Below are positions 44,874 through 54,649 of a stretch of 64,000 nucleotides of DNA, one piece after another. The DNA comes from Bacteroides sp. (lineage in GTDB: Bacteria > Bacillota > Clostridia > Lachnospirales > Lachnospiraceae), in contig JAMPBO010000012.1 in assembly GCA_023666705.1 (NCBI GenBank), positions 51,783 through 115,782 of the forward strand, in the 5' to 3' direction. The position numbers were made by a program, and so were the translations under genes. The notes below the pieces were generated by a model. It ran no database searches and was not told where the DNA came from. It worked only from the letters and a program-made list of their open reading frames with translations. Every line of letters begins with the position of its first letter. Positions within the stretch are counted from its first letter, which is position 1.

Positions 44874-45545
44874 ATGATTAAAATTCTGATTGTGGAGGAC
44901 GAACTCTCTATCTCCGACTTAATAAAACTGAATCTGACGGATGCAGGCTATGAGTGCTTTACGGCATATGACGGAAAAACGGCTGCCGACCTGCTGGAAT
45001 CCAAGAGCTATGACCTTATCCTGCTCGATATCATGCTTCCTGAAATCGATGGCTATGAGCTTTTTGACTATATTAAGCCTACGGGAACACCCGTTATTTT
45101 TATCACCGCCAAGGCAGCACTTGACGACAGGGTCAAGGGACTTACCCTCGGTGCAGAGGACTACATCGTCAAGCCGTTTGAGATTGTAGAGCTTCTTGCA
45201 CGGGTCAATGTTGTACTCCGCCGTTATAACAAAGCATCCTCTGTTTTACAGTACGGTGACCTTACGCTGAATCTTGACACAAAATCCGTGTTAAAAAATG
45301 GAGAAGAGCTTATACTTACCCCAAAAGAATTTGAGCTTCTTGTGCTTTTCGTGAGAAATGTTGACATTACCCTGTTCCGTGAAAAAATATATGAGACGAT
45401 ATGGGAAACCGAATATTACGGTGACACGCGGACCCTGGATTTGCACATCCAGCGTCTCCGGAAAAAAGCGGGACTTGAAAATAAGCTTATCACGATATAC
45501 CGCACAGGCTATAGATTGAAAAAACTTGATTATGAGGAAAACTAA
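44874..45545 (+). CDS. OmpR-family response regulator
   Basis: The protein has 223 residues. The receiver has VEDE, the phosphorylated Asp in LILLDIMLPEIDGYE and the Lys in FITAK. The winged-helix DNA-binding domain has LTPKEFELLVLF and LDLHIQRLRKKAGLENKLIT followed by YRTGYRLKKLDY. It is four bases from the kinase gene. It probably controls the divergent lipoprotein-exporter operon through the repeated 32-bp element; this is inferred from position. Confidence 0.93.
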   Translation: MIKILIVEDELSISDLIKLNLTDAGYECFTAYDGKTAADLLESKSYDLILLDIMLPEIDGYELFDYIKPTGTPVIFITAKAALDDRVKGLTLGAEDYIVKPFEIVELLARVNVVLRRYNKASSVLQYGDLTLNLDTKSVLKNGEELILTPKEFELLVLFVRNVDITLFREKIYETIWETEYYGDTRTLDLHIQRLRKKAGLENKLITIYRTGYRLKKLDYEEN

Positions 45546-45548
45546 TAT

Positions 45549-46970
45549 ATGAAATTCAGATACAAGGTTCTTGTCGTCAATATTATATTGTTATCTGTCG
45601 CCATAGGAACTGTCGGCTATCTTATGATTAACAAAAGCTTTCAGCTTTCTCTTGACAATCAGATTAAAAATGCCATAGAAGAAAATAATATTCTTCAGGC
45701 AATGATTGAATACAGGCTTCTTGGCGAGGTGAACGAAAGAAACTCAGACTACACCAATAGCTTTCAGGAAATTGGCAGGGAAGTCACTACAAATATGTCC
45801 GCCAATGAATCACAGGTTTTTATCGTATTTAACGGCAACACCATGTATTCCAGTCATACAGACGCCATCCTTCCATCCGCCGAACTGTGGGAAAACACAA
45901 TCATGGGAAAAAAAGGCTATGAAATAACAACAGAAGGCGATGAAATGTATATTACTGTCACCTCCGCCAGCACGTTTTTGAATAAAACCTTAAACATTAT
46001 CAATAAACGGAACATAACCGACACCTATCAACTGATTGCACGGCAGTCAAATTATTTCCGCATTCTTCTTATAATTGTGCTTACCCTGTGCTGTGTAACC
46101 ATGTACTTTATCAGTAAAATGCTCACAAAACCACTGGAACGCTTAAATGCGGTTTCAGCCAGCTTTGGTCAAGGCAATTATGATGTGCGTGCCGACATTT
46201 CTTCCAATGACGAGGTTGGCACGCTCGCCCAAACCTACAACAGCATGGCGGAGGCAGTATCTGACCATGTGGATGAGCTTACGGATATGGTGGCACGTCG
46301 CGACCAGTTTGTTGCAGATTTTACCCATGAAATCAAAACGCCTATGACATCCATTATCGGATATGCTGATACGATACGTTCCAAGGAAATGTCACGGGAA
46401 AACCAGGTTATGGCGGCATCCTATATTTTTAACGAGGGGAAACGGTTAGAGACCATGTCCCACAAGCTGTTTGATTTTATCCACACAAAGGAAAACATCA
46501 TTGCATTTTCCACCGTATCTGCTTCCGTGCTTGCCCAAAAATCTGCTGCCAGCGTGGCACCGGAATATGACAGACGGAATTTGACACTCACAATAAATGT
46601 GGAGCCTGCCACGATACAGGGTGATATTGACCTTCTTTGCTCCGCCTTCATCAACCTTTTGGATAACGCAAGAAAGGCGTCACCTGAGGGTGGAACTGTC
46701 ATCTTATCAGGAAAGAAAACCGATAACGGCTATTTATTTGAAATTCAGGATTATGGCGTTGGAATATCCGAGGAGCATATTGCAAAAATATGCGATGAAT
46801 TTTACATGATTGACAAATCCCGTTCACGCCGTGAGGGCGGAGCGGGCTTGGGACTTTCTCTTGCCTCCGCCATATTTAACAGCCACAATGCAAAATTTAC
46901 GATATCCAGCACTGTGGGCGAAGGCACCTGTATGTCTATCGAATTCGGAGGTTTGGATCATGAAGCATAA
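45549..46970 (+). CDS. Sensor histidine kinase with HAMP domain
   Basis: The protein has 473 residues: TM1 at ~7-28, an extracellular sensor of about 135 residues, TM2 at ~170-190, then HAMP (KPLERLNAVSASFGQGNYDV). HisKA follows with FVADFTHEIKTPMTSIIGYA (His ~260), then HATPase_c with N box FINLLDNARKASPEG and G boxes QDYGVGISEEHI and GAGLGLSLASAIF. The partner is the preceding regulator. The extracellular ligand is unknown; the neighbouring lipoproteins could be part of sensing. Confidence 0.93.
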   Translation: MKFRYKVLVVNIILLSVAIGTVGYLMINKSFQLSLDNQIKNAIEENNILQAMIEYRLLGEVNERNSDYTNSFQEIGREVTTNMSANESQVFIVFNGNTMYSSHTDAILPSAELWENTIMGKKGYEITTEGDEMYITVTSASTFLNKTLNIINKRNITDTYQLIARQSNYFRILLIIVLTLCCVTMYFISKMLTKPLERLNAVSASFGQGNYDVRADISSNDEVGTLAQTYNSMAEAVSDHVDELTDMVARRDQFVADFTHEIKTPMTSIIGYADTIRSKEMSRENQVMAASYIFNEGKRLETMSHKLFDFIHTKENIIAFSTVSASVLAQKSAASVAPEYDRRNLTLTINVEPATIQGDIDLLCSAFINLLDNARKASPEGGTVILSGKKTDNGYLFEIQDYGVGISEEHIAKICDEFYMIDKSRSRREGGAGLGLSLASAIFNSHNAKFTISSTVGEGTCMSIEFGGLDHEA

Positions 46971-47781
46971 AAACAAATTTTTAAAAATAACAATTGCCCT
47001 TGTCACGATACTGTCTATTGTTGCAGCCATTGTCCTGCCGAAGCTTATTCTGGAACGCAAGGTGAAGCATTCCCTATCGCAGGTGGTACAGGCACCTGAT
47101 GACTACTACCTGACTGCAAGAACTGCCACTGCAAGAAATGCCTCCAGCAAGCTTTCCAGCCTTGACCGGATCAGTCTCATATGCTCTACCTGGGACAGCT
47201 CCATGTCTCCATGTGATACTACCGAAGGTTTTTTAACTGAATCGCAGGCAATTTCTATTGCCAAGTCCCAGCTGAACCAGTATTACCTCTGTGGTCTGTA
47301 TCCTGTCAGCCTGTTTTCAAATTACAATAACTGGTACTCGTTCAACTGCAATCTTTACCGGTATATTGACACCAGCTTTGAAAGCTACTCGGCTTATTTG
47401 TGGGAAATCCACTTTTCAAAATATGATTCAACGGAATATCACACAATACTGATGTCAGAGAGTGGAACCATTCTTGCCGCTGAAACAAATGCAGGGACAT
47501 ACACGAAAGGAATGAGCCTGCCTGAGATGCAGAACAACCTGATTGAAAATGCCTTTGTCACCTCGGACCATGTGACTGAGATAAGGATTGGGGATATCAC
47601 CAAAGCAGCCTCTGCCGCAATGCCGCACGGTTATCCACAAATTGATTTAACCAATGCTGGGCTGTTATCCATATACAACATTCAGCTTAAAAACTTCGGA
47701 GAAGATTTTAACGATTACACCTTATTCCAATACCAGAAGGAAAACGGTATCTATGGTATCAGCCTCGTTCCCGCTGAGTAA
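46960..47781 (+). CDS. Membrane-anchored extracellular protein of the two-component operon
   Basis: The protein has 273 residues. One N-terminal transmembrane helix (IALVTILSIVAAIVLPKLIL) is followed by an extracellular domain. That domain includes TESQAISIAKSQLNQYY and HTILMSESGTILAAET, faintly PepSY-like. ATG 46960 overlaps the kinase end by 11 bp, with GGAGG ahead. No firm family. Position as third gene suggests a role in kinase signalling or in reading the envelope state. Confidence 0.75.
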   Translation: MKHKNKFLKITIALVTILSIVAAIVLPKLILERKVKHSLSQVVQAPDDYYLTARTATARNASSKLSSLDRISLICSTWDSSMSPCDTTEGFLTESQAISIAKSQLNQYYLCGLYPVSLFSNYNNWYSFNCNLYRYIDTSFESYSAYLWEIHFSKYDSTEYHTILMSESGTILAAETNAGTYTKGMSLPEMQNNLIENAFVTSDHVTEIRIGDITKAASAAMPHGYPQIDLTNAGLLSIYNIQLKNFGEDFNDYTLFQYQKENGIYGISLVPAE

Positions 47782-47794
47782 ATCAAGCATTGTC

Positions 47795-50215
47795 CTACCT
47801 TGCCACTGCCTGAAAGAAGTGTACAGCCTGATTGTAGTCTGCCTCTGATATTTCATTTGCTCCGAAGCCTGCCCGCTCTAAAATATCAATTACCTGTTCG
47901 CTCTCCGTCTCAAGTGCCGCCTGTATCTCCGATGTTTTTTCCATCGTTTTTACAATGTATGTTATCTGTTCACGGTAATTGATCAGATTTCCAAGCTGCT
48001 GGTTTTTCCTTGCAAGCCTTCGTCTGAATTTCACATACTTATATATCAGCTTATCATTAATTCCTGCCTTGGCATATTTGATATACAGGGAAATCTCTTT
48101 TATACCTTTTTTTCCTGCCACAACCAGTATAAATGCACCCATAATTCCTGCAAAACCAAAAAAGATTGCACGCAACACCTTTGTCGGTATCCGCATATTG
48201 TTTAAGTTCAGATTATTTCCGTCATCATCAGCAGCATCCGAGTCATCCATGTATTCCTCAAAGAGCGTCCAGAAATCTTCCACTTCCTCCGTCTCGCCTG
48301 ACGGCGTCACATCCACGACATGCCATCCCTTTGTCGAGGTGTATACCTCAACCCATGCATGTGCATCCGCATCTGTCACATTGACACGGATTAATGCGGT
48401 TTCTCCAATTTCCGAGTATCCATCATAGTAGTCCGCATACTCAGCATTTTCCACTAAATCACCGTTTGCCATCTGTGAATAGTCAATGGCATAGCCCTCC
48501 ACATACCTTGCAGGGATTCCCATATAACGGAACATCAGCACAGCCGCTGAGGCATAATGTGCACAGTAGCCCTTTTTGTTGTCCTGTAAAAAATAATTGA
48601 TGAAATCTGCATTTCTCGGCGTGCGTCCCGGTCTTATGGTGTATGGAATATTTTCCTGATAATATTCTATGATTGCCTCTATTATCTGCTCATCGGAGCC
48701 TGCAGCACCTGCGGCGGCGATTGTTTCCTCGATTGCAGGAATATTTTCCTCAGGCACATACAAATCCAAATCCGTATATTCCGGATTCGTATAAACAGCA
48801 CTCGTACCAAAGCTTGGATAGTATTTGTAACTCCTGCCTCTATGATAGCCGCCTCCTGCACCGATATAGCCGCTGCTCTCGGTGTAATACGGCTTGCAGC
48901 CCTGTCTGACAGCATAGTCCATAATCCAGATATTCATGGCAGATTTTGCACTGTATTCCTGTTTATTTTCGTATGCTTCCTTATATGCCAGCATCTCATT
49001 ATAATTTCTTACCGCATATTCTGCTGGTAAATTATCTGAGACGCTTTCATCCTCGCTCTCCGGAACGTAAGTGCTCCAATCCTTGCCAGGCAGGTCATAG
49101 TTGGTTCCCATTATGTTTGTCCACTCATTGGCATACGGATTGTACAGCTCACCCACAAAGCCCTTTAGATATACCGTTCCATAGCTGTACGGCGTAAGTT
49201 CAACGATTAAGTCTGTCTGGTAGTCCAGTCTCACCGACGAGACATTGCCCAGACGTCCGCTGTCCATACCACCCACATCAAAGGACTGTCCGAAAAAGCC
49301 CTGCCAGCCGTCCAGCAAAATGGTAGTCATAGCCGCAACCGTGATATCCTTATATTTGTTTCCCGCATAACCAACATTGAAGGATTCTCTCGGCTTCAAC
49401 GCATTGACCCCAAGAGCAACCATGAGAACAAACAAAATTCCCGTGATACCTGCCTGCAGCATCGCCTTAATGTCCGAGACATAGAACAGCTCGCTTTTCC
49501 GCTTCTTCTTGTCCTTTCCCTTTTCTATGAAGCCGTTATCGTTTCTTTTTATGGATACCTGCGGACTGTAATGCTGTCCTGACTTAAAAATGTATGCCAT
49601 CACCATACCCGACATGAGCATGACCACATACAGCGGTTCAGGCTCCTCAACAAGATAAAGGGGTATCAGATTCAATGACATCACCACAAATGCAACCGTG
49701 ACATACTGCATACGTCTTGATATATATACATTTAAAAATACATCCAGAACAAATCCGACAAACAGTACAAGACATGTAACGGTAAGATACCTGTCCTCTA
49801 TCTGCTCCTGATACAGTCTTTGTATCTCCACCTGAAAATATTCTGCCGCATCGTTGACCGTTATATTTACAATTGCATAAAATCCACTGTTGATATACCT
49901 CCGGAACACTGCCACAAGACCGATAAACCCAATCAGCAGAACCAGATATCCCAGATTTTCCACAAGGAGCTTATAGTACAGCATGGCACACAGCAGCGAC
50001 ATAATTAAGATTGCCACATGGCAAAGCTGCTTATTGTAATCAATTCCAAAGGCAGACAAATAAAAGCCTATACTTCCCATTGAAATAAGATAGACGATAA
50101 CTCCCTTTAAAAGCAATGTGCGAAGGCGGCTTTCCCTTTGTTCAAAGAAGCCATAGCCAAGCTCAATGCCTTCTGCAAGAACCTTATTCACTTTTTCAGG
50201 TTTTTTCTTCGCCAC
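47795..50215 (-). CDS. Membrane protein with extracytoplasmic transglutaminase-like domain
   Basis: The protein has 806 residues. About six N-terminal helices are followed by an extracytoplasmic region containing a transglutaminase-like (cysteine peptidase fold) domain at ~480-630. Its catalytic triad motifs are GYCAHYASAAVLMFRYMG (Cys), DADAHAWVEVYTSTKGW (His) and HVVDVTPSG (Asp). A final helix and a cytoplasmic coiled tail of about 110 residues close the protein. GTG 50215 overlaps the DUF58 stop (TAGTG). The MoxR-DUF58-transglutaminase trio is common; its exact role is unclear. Confidence 0.88.
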   Translation of the reverse strand: MAKKKPEKVNKVLAEGIELGYGFFEQRESRLRTLLLKGVIVYLISMGSIGFYLSAFGIDYNKQLCHVAILIMSLLCAMLYYKLLVENLGYLVLLIGFIGLVAVFRRYINSGFYAIVNITVNDAAEYFQVEIQRLYQEQIEDRYLTVTCLVLFVGFVLDVFLNVYISRRMQYVTVAFVVMSLNLIPLYLVEEPEPLYVVMLMSGMVMAYIFKSGQHYSPQVSIKRNDNGFIEKGKDKKKRKSELFYVSDIKAMLQAGITGILFVLMVALGVNALKPRESFNVGYAGNKYKDITVAAMTTILLDGWQGFFGQSFDVGGMDSGRLGNVSSVRLDYQTDLIVELTPYSYGTVYLKGFVGELYNPYANEWTNIMGTNYDLPGKDWSTYVPESEDESVSDNLPAEYAVRNYNEMLAYKEAYENKQEYSAKSAMNIWIMDYAVRQGCKPYYTESSGYIGAGGGYHRGRSYKYYPSFGTSAVYTNPEYTDLDLYVPEENIPAIEETIAAAGAAGSDEQIIEAIIEYYQENIPYTIRPGRTPRNADFINYFLQDNKKGYCAHYASAAVLMFRYMGIPARYVEGYAIDYSQMANGDLVENAEYADYYDGYSEIGETALIRVNVTDADAHAWVEVYTSTKGWHVVDVTPSGETEEVEDFWTLFEEYMDDSDAADDDGNNLNLNNMRIPTKVLRAIFFGFAGIMGAFILVVAGKKGIKEISLYIKYAKAGINDKLIYKYVKFRRRLARKNQQLGNLINYREQITYIVKTMEKTSEIQAALETESEQVIDILERAGFGANEISEADYNQAVHFFQAVAR

Positions 50216-51297
50216 TAGATATTCTCCCTGACTTGAATCTTTAAGCTTCTATTTTCTGCACTGATATGCAGGTATGCCTTTATTTCAGGATGGACACTTG
50301 CCATGTTTGCTGCCGCCTCATCCGAAGACATATATGTTTTCTCATAAAACATTTTTGCAAATGTATTTTGTAAGTCTTCCTTGTAATCAATTCTTGTTTC
50401 CTCGTAATCGTCCCTGTTCCGGCTCCAGTAAATAAGCCTGATTGAGGTTTTATCCTCTATCATTTCCGATATGACGCTGTATGCAGCAGTCACAATCATA
50501 TTGAGGGAAGCAGGGTCTGCACCGCACAGTTCAGGCACGACCACAAGCTGTCTGTCCGACATGCTTACCCTGTCCTTTACCATCAGGATATCTCGCTTAG
50601 CGGACAGCTTCCAATGAATACTCATAAGCTTATCCCCCGGAATGTACTCCCTGATTTCCTGCACATCCGAGAAGTCATTTCCACGCTTATTGCTCTCCTC
50701 ACTCTCCAGCATACCTGCCTCAGCGTCGTTTTTATCATATTTGACATCCTTAAGCGTACGGGGCAGCACGGTTGCCTCTCCGTCTGCATCTATATTTTTT
50801 TTGAAAAAACAAAGACCTGAAAGGTCTTTTATCTCAATTTTTTTTACTGTAACTTTTATGGTTCCCGGAAATCGCGGTACAATGGGTAACATAAATTCAT
50901 AGCCTGTTTTTGCCCGCAGGGGGACTGATATTTTCCGCTCCGCAGTCACGCCAAAAAACAGATTTGCCACCTCCACAGTCAGCTTCACGTCCAATGAAAC
51001 AAATAGTGTGGGGTTGTCCAGCTTGATACAGAAGAACAGTTCCTCATCCTGCCTGCCGTACAGATCCTCCATACGTGCAAGACCAACAGGATTTCCTGTC
51101 GATACTGTTCCTGCCATAACTCTTACCCCGGTTTTATCCCGCAGATGACTTGCCATCAAAATGGAAAGCAGCGGTCCTACCACCATAATAATCAGAACAA
51201 TCAAATAAAACTGGCTGTGCAAAAACAGGTACAATGCCAGACATATCGCATATAAAATTATAAGTCCTATCGTCCGAAATAAAACCTCTAATCTCAT
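50215..51297 (-). CDS. DUF58 domain protein
   Basis: The protein has about 360 residues. Two N-terminal helices are followed by a beta-rich domain and the DUF58 signature EIREYIPGDKLMSIHWKLSA with a vWA-like fold after it. ATG 51297 has GGGTG upstream and follows the MoxR stop closely; a TTG at 51309 would also be in frame. Usually acts with a MoxR ATPase. Confidence 0.88.
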   Translation of the reverse strand: MRLEVLFRTIGLIILYAICLALYLFLHSQFYLIVLIIMVVGPLLSILMASHLRDKTGVRVMAGTVSTGNPVGLARMEDLYGRQDEELFFCIKLDNPTLFVSLDVKLTVEVANLFFGVTAERKISVPLRAKTGYEFMLPIVPRFPGTIKVTVKKIEIKDLSGLCFFKKNIDADGEATVLPRTLKDVKYDKNDAEAGMLESEESNKRGNDFSDVQEIREYIPGDKLMSIHWKLSAKRDILMVKDRVSMSDRQLVVVPELCGADPASLNMIVTAAYSVISEMIEDKTSIRLIYWSRNRDDYEETRIDYKEDLQNTFAKMFYEKTYMSSDEAAANMASVHPEIKAYLHISAENRSLKIQVRENI

Positions 51298-51312
51298 GTA
51301 TTCACCCAATCA

Positions 51313-52239
51313 CTACATTCTCGGTGCCCCCACATTTGCCAGCACCATGTCTATTGCCTGTGCGGTACTGATGCCCTGTGCCTTTCCTCTTGCACTGAGC
51401 TTAACACGATGTCCAAGTGTGTCCTTTGCACATTTTTGTACATCCTCCGCCGTGACAAAATCACGTCCCATGATTACTGCCCTTGCCTTTGCAAGACGCA
51501 GAAGTGCGATGGTTCCTCTCGGACTTGCACCCATGGAAAAAACCTCCATTGCTCTTGTCTTTTCAACAATATTTACAATGTATTCGTAAATCTCGTCATG
51601 GACGTGAAGATCATTTGCCTTTGCCCGCAGGGTTACAAGATCCTCAATGGATATCACCTGTTCCACCCGTTCCACGGGTCTTGATGCATTTCCCTTTAAT
51701 ATTTCCACTGCGTCCTCATGGCTTGGATAGCCCATGGAAAGGCATACCATGAACCGGTCAAGCTGGGACTCAGGAAGCATCTGGGTTCCCGATGAACCAT
51801 AGGGATTTTCCGTCGCAATTACGACAAACGGGTCAGGCAGTTTTCTTGTGACGCCATCAACCGTAGCAGTCCCCTCCTCCATAACCTCAAGGAGTGCCGA
51901 CTGTGTTTTCGGCGATGTCCTGTTTATCTCATCCGCAAGAAACAAATTACAGAATACGGCTCCCTGCTTGTACTCAAACTCCTTTGTGGCAGAGTTGTAC
52001 ATGGAAAATCCAAGTATGTCACTTGGCAGTACATCAGGTGTAAACTGAACCCTCTTATAGTCCATGGAAAGACTTCTTGCAAAGGTTGTGGCAAGCGTTG
52101 TTTTTCCGACTCCGGGTATATCCTCCATCAAAATGTGTCCGCCTGCAATAATCGTTGCAAGCACCTTCTCAACAACATCACGCTTTCCCTTTATTACCTT
52201 GTTTACCTCATCCTGAATCCGATCAAGCTTATCCTTCAT
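51313..52239 (-). CDS. MoxR-family AAA ATPase
   Basis: The protein has 308 residues: Walker A MEDIPGVGKTTLATTFA, Walker B LFLADEINRTSPKTQSALLE, sensor region ATENPYGSSGTQMLPESQLD and a C-terminal lid. Such ATPases act as chaperones maturing vWA-domain partners, here probably the DUF58 protein 15 bp downstream. GGAGG precedes the ATG. Confidence 0.93.
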   Translation of the reverse strand: MKDKLDRIQDEVNKVIKGKRDVVEKVLATIIAGGHILMEDIPGVGKTTLATTFARSLSMDYKRVQFTPDVLPSDILGFSMYNSATKEFEYKQGAVFCNLFLADEINRTSPKTQSALLEVMEEGTATVDGVTRKLPDPFVVIATENPYGSSGTQMLPESQLDRFMVCLSMGYPSHEDAVEILKGNASRPVERVEQVISIEDLVTLRAKANDLHVHDEIYEYIVNIVEKTRAMEVFSMGASPRGTIALLRLAKARAVIMGRDFVTAEDVQKCAKDTLGHRVKLSARGKAQGISTAQAIDMVLANVGAPRM

Positions 52240-52260
52240 AAAAAAGTAACCTCCCGTATA

Positions 52261-53433
52261 TCAATTTTTTGATATGCCAAGCTTTACTGCCTCGTCAGCA
52301 ACTGCCTTTGCCACTGCCTTCGCCACACGCTCATCAAATGCTCCCGGAATGATGTATTCCTCACTTAGCTCTTCGTCACTGACGATAGATGCAATTGCAT
52401 AAGCGGCAGCCACCTTCATTTCCTCCGTGATTGCAGTTGCCCTTGCGTCAAGTGCTCCCCTGAAAATACCAGGGAATACAAGTACATTGTTTATCTGGTT
52501 CGGATAGTCAGAGCGTCCCGTTGCCATAATCCTTACGCCACCCTTTTTTGCCTCCTCAGGCATAATTTCAGGGGTCGGATTTGCCATTGCAAATACGATT
52601 GGGTCAGCCGCCATGGATGCTACCATGTCAGCGGTAACTACGCCCGGTGCCGAGACACCGATAAATACATCCTTATCCTTCATGATTTCGGCAAGGCTTC
52701 CCGTCTGTCTGTCCTTGTTTGTAACATCTGCCATAGCCGCCTGTGCAGGATTCATCCATGCCTGTCCGGGGCAGAGTGCCCCCTGCCTGTCCACGAGAAC
52801 AACATTTCCAATGCCAAGCAAAAGCAGAAGCTTACATATGGATATGCCGGCAGAGCCTGCACCGTTTATGACAACATTTGCCTTGTCAAATTTCTTGCCC
52901 ACAAGCTTCAATGCATTAATCAGTCCTGCCGATACGACAATGGCAGTTCCGTGCTGGTCATCGTGAAATACAGGTATGTCAAGCTCCTCCTTGAGACGAC
53001 GCTCTATCTCAAAGCATCTCGGGGCGGATATATCCTCAAGGTTGATTCCACCAAATACAGGTGCAATCCGTTTTACGGTTTCAATTATCTCGTCCACATT
53101 CTTTGTGTCAAGACAGATCGGAAACGCATCCACATCGCCGAAGCGTTTAAACAATATTGCCTTTCCCTCCATAACGGGTATGGCTGCCTCAGGTCCGATA
53201 TCACCCAAGCCCAAAACTGCCGTTCCGTCAGATACAACCGCAACCATATTTGACTTGCATGTATATTTGTAAACCTCCTGTTTATTATCCCTGATTTTTC
53301 TGCACGGCTCCGCAACTCCGGGCGTATATGCGGTGCTTAGGTCATCCCGGTTCTCTATCTTTACCTTTGGTACTACCGTAAGCTTTCCGCAATTTTCCTC
53401 GTGCATTTTTAAACTGCGTTCATTGTAATCCAT
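52261..53433 (-). CDS. Malic enzyme (malate dehydrogenase, oxaloacetate-decarboxylating)
   Basis: The protein has 390 residues, the short bacterial form. It converts malate to pyruvate and CO2 with NAD(P)+. Visible: TAYTPGVAEPCRKIRDN, the catalytic lysine region YTCKSNMVAVVSDGTAVLGL, metal-binding FHDDQHGTAIV and the nucleotide fold VVINGAGSAGISICKLLL. ATG 53433 is set by GGAGG. Cofactor preference is not clear by eye. Lies in the middle of the long minus-strand gene run. Confidence 0.93.
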   Translation of the reverse strand: MDYNERSLKMHEENCGKLTVVPKVKIENRDDLSTAYTPGVAEPCRKIRDNKQEVYKYTCKSNMVAVVSDGTAVLGLGDIGPEAAIPVMEGKAILFKRFGDVDAFPICLDTKNVDEIIETVKRIAPVFGGINLEDISAPRCFEIERRLKEELDIPVFHDDQHGTAIVVSAGLINALKLVGKKFDKANVVINGAGSAGISICKLLLLLGIGNVVLVDRQGALCPGQAWMNPAQAAMADVTNKDRQTGSLAEIMKDKDVFIGVSAPGVVTADMVASMAADPIVFAMANPTPEIMPEEAKKGGVRIMATGRSDYPNQINNVLVFPGIFRGALDARATAITEEMKVAAAYAIASIVSDEELSEEYIIPGAFDERVAKAVAKAVADEAVKLGISKN

Positions 53434-53452
53434 ATTGTCCTCCAAGTGCCCA

Positions 53453-53713
53453 CTAAACACTCTTAACCCTTTCTATTTCCGCATTACAGTCGTCTATAAC
53501 CTTTTTCGATGCGGTAATTGCATTGATATACTGCATAACCGCCGCATCTGCCTGATTAGTTTTTACATATTGCTCATAAACATATTTTCCTATTTCTTCA
53601 TAATTATTTTTAATGTTTGTCTTTTCTTTGCTTATTTTTGCCTTTTGCTTTGTAACCTCAACTGCATCTCCTGCCTCATTTTTGACTGACTGCATAAAAT
53701 CCTTAAATGCCAT
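53453..53713 (-). CDS. Small coiled-coil protein of unknown function
   Basis: This 86-residue, strongly helical, charged protein starts MAFKDFMQSVKNEAGDAVEV with heptad-like spacing up to DDCNAEIERVKSV. No signal peptide and no known domain, though some Lachnospiraceae proteins near zinc-ribbon domains look alike. AAAGGATG-type site upstream. Fits tightly between the radical SAM and malic enzyme genes. Confidence 0.7.
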   Translation of the reverse strand: MAFKDFMQSVKNEAGDAVEVTKQKAKISKEKTNIKNNYEEIGKYVYEQYVKTNQADAAVMQYINAITASKKVIDDCNAEIERVKSV

Positions 53714-53742
53714 ACCACATCATCCTTTCTTTTTTATTTATT

Positions 53743-54630
53743 TCAGGCTTCCATTTCAAAATCAAATATGCTCATCTGGTCGCCCATAGTTTTATTTTTG
53801 TACTCACGCATGTACCGCAGCAGTTCTTCCCTGTCACGTACAATATTGTTTGCATCACATATCTCATTAAAAACAGCCGTCAGACTGTCATCGTTCGGGC
53901 TGTTTACCTCATACCCGTTGCCAAAGGTTTCGATATATCGTTCCTTCATGCCCGGAAAATACCTGTCAAGCTGCTCATAGAAGTATTCCCTGTTTCCTTC
54001 CCGCAGGGTCATTCCTGCACCAAAATACATTATACCATACACGCCCGCCTGAACACAATAATCCATGATACCACGCATGTTTTCCTCAGTATCGTTGATA
54101 AACGGCAAAATGGGGTCAAGCCACACGATCGTCGGTATGTTTCTTTTTTTCATCTCCATAAGCACCTCAAACCGCTCTTTTGTGGTGCATACATTCGGTT
54201 CAAGAATTTTACATAATTCCTCGTCATACGTCGTCAACGTCATGGCAACGATACATTTTGTCTTTCGGTTTATCTTTTCCAGAATATCGATGTCCCGCAA
54301 AATCAGCTTTGACTTTGTCTGTATAACCAGCCCGAAATCAAACCGCTCAATCTGGTTTAAGCATCTTCTTGTTACGAGAAGCTCCTCCTCGATGGGCACA
54401 TATGGGTCCGTCATGGAGCCTGTTGATATCATGCCTTTTCTACGCTTCTTCCGAAGGGTATTTTCAAGCAGCTCCGCAGCCTTTGCCTTAACCTCAATGT
54501 CCTCAAACTCGTGGTCCATCCGGTAGCATTTGCTCCTGGAGTCACAGTAAATACACCCATGGGTACATCCACGGTATAAATTCATTCCGTTTTGAGGTGA
54601 TAAAATTGCCTTTACTTCCTTATAGTGCAT
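53743..54630 (-). CDS. SPL-family (SplB-like) radical SAM protein
   Basis: The protein has 295 residues. The [4Fe-4S]-binding motif CTHGCIYCDSRSKCY (Cx3Cx2C) is at ~22-30. The TIM-barrel segments STGSMTDPYVPIEEELLVTR, TKSKLILRDIDIL and VAMTLTTYDEELC match COG1533. True spore photoproduct lyase needs a further C-terminal cysteine; a convincing equivalent is not obvious, so the substrate may differ. It starts 19 bp after the JetC-like gene, hence in the same transcription unit. Confidence 0.85.
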   Translation of the reverse strand: MHYKEVKAILSPQNGMNLYRGCTHGCIYCDSRSKCYRMDHEFEDIEVKAKAAELLENTLRKKRRKGMISTGSMTDPYVPIEEELLVTRRCLNQIERFDFGLVIQTKSKLILRDIDILEKINRKTKCIVAMTLTTYDEELCKILEPNVCTTKERFEVLMEMKKRNIPTIVWLDPILPFINDTEENMRGIMDYCVQAGVYGIMYFGAGMTLREGNREYFYEQLDRYFPGMKERYIETFGNGYEVNSPNDDSLTAVFNEICDANNIVRDREELLRYMREYKNKTMGDQMSIFDFEMEA

Positions 54631-54649
54631 AATCCACTTGTCCCCTTAT

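Noticed and set aside
53743..54630. Calling the SPL-type gene a true spore photoproduct lyase
   Set aside because: Only the radical SAM motif and general SPL-family blocks can be supported; the diagnostic extra cysteine was not identified.
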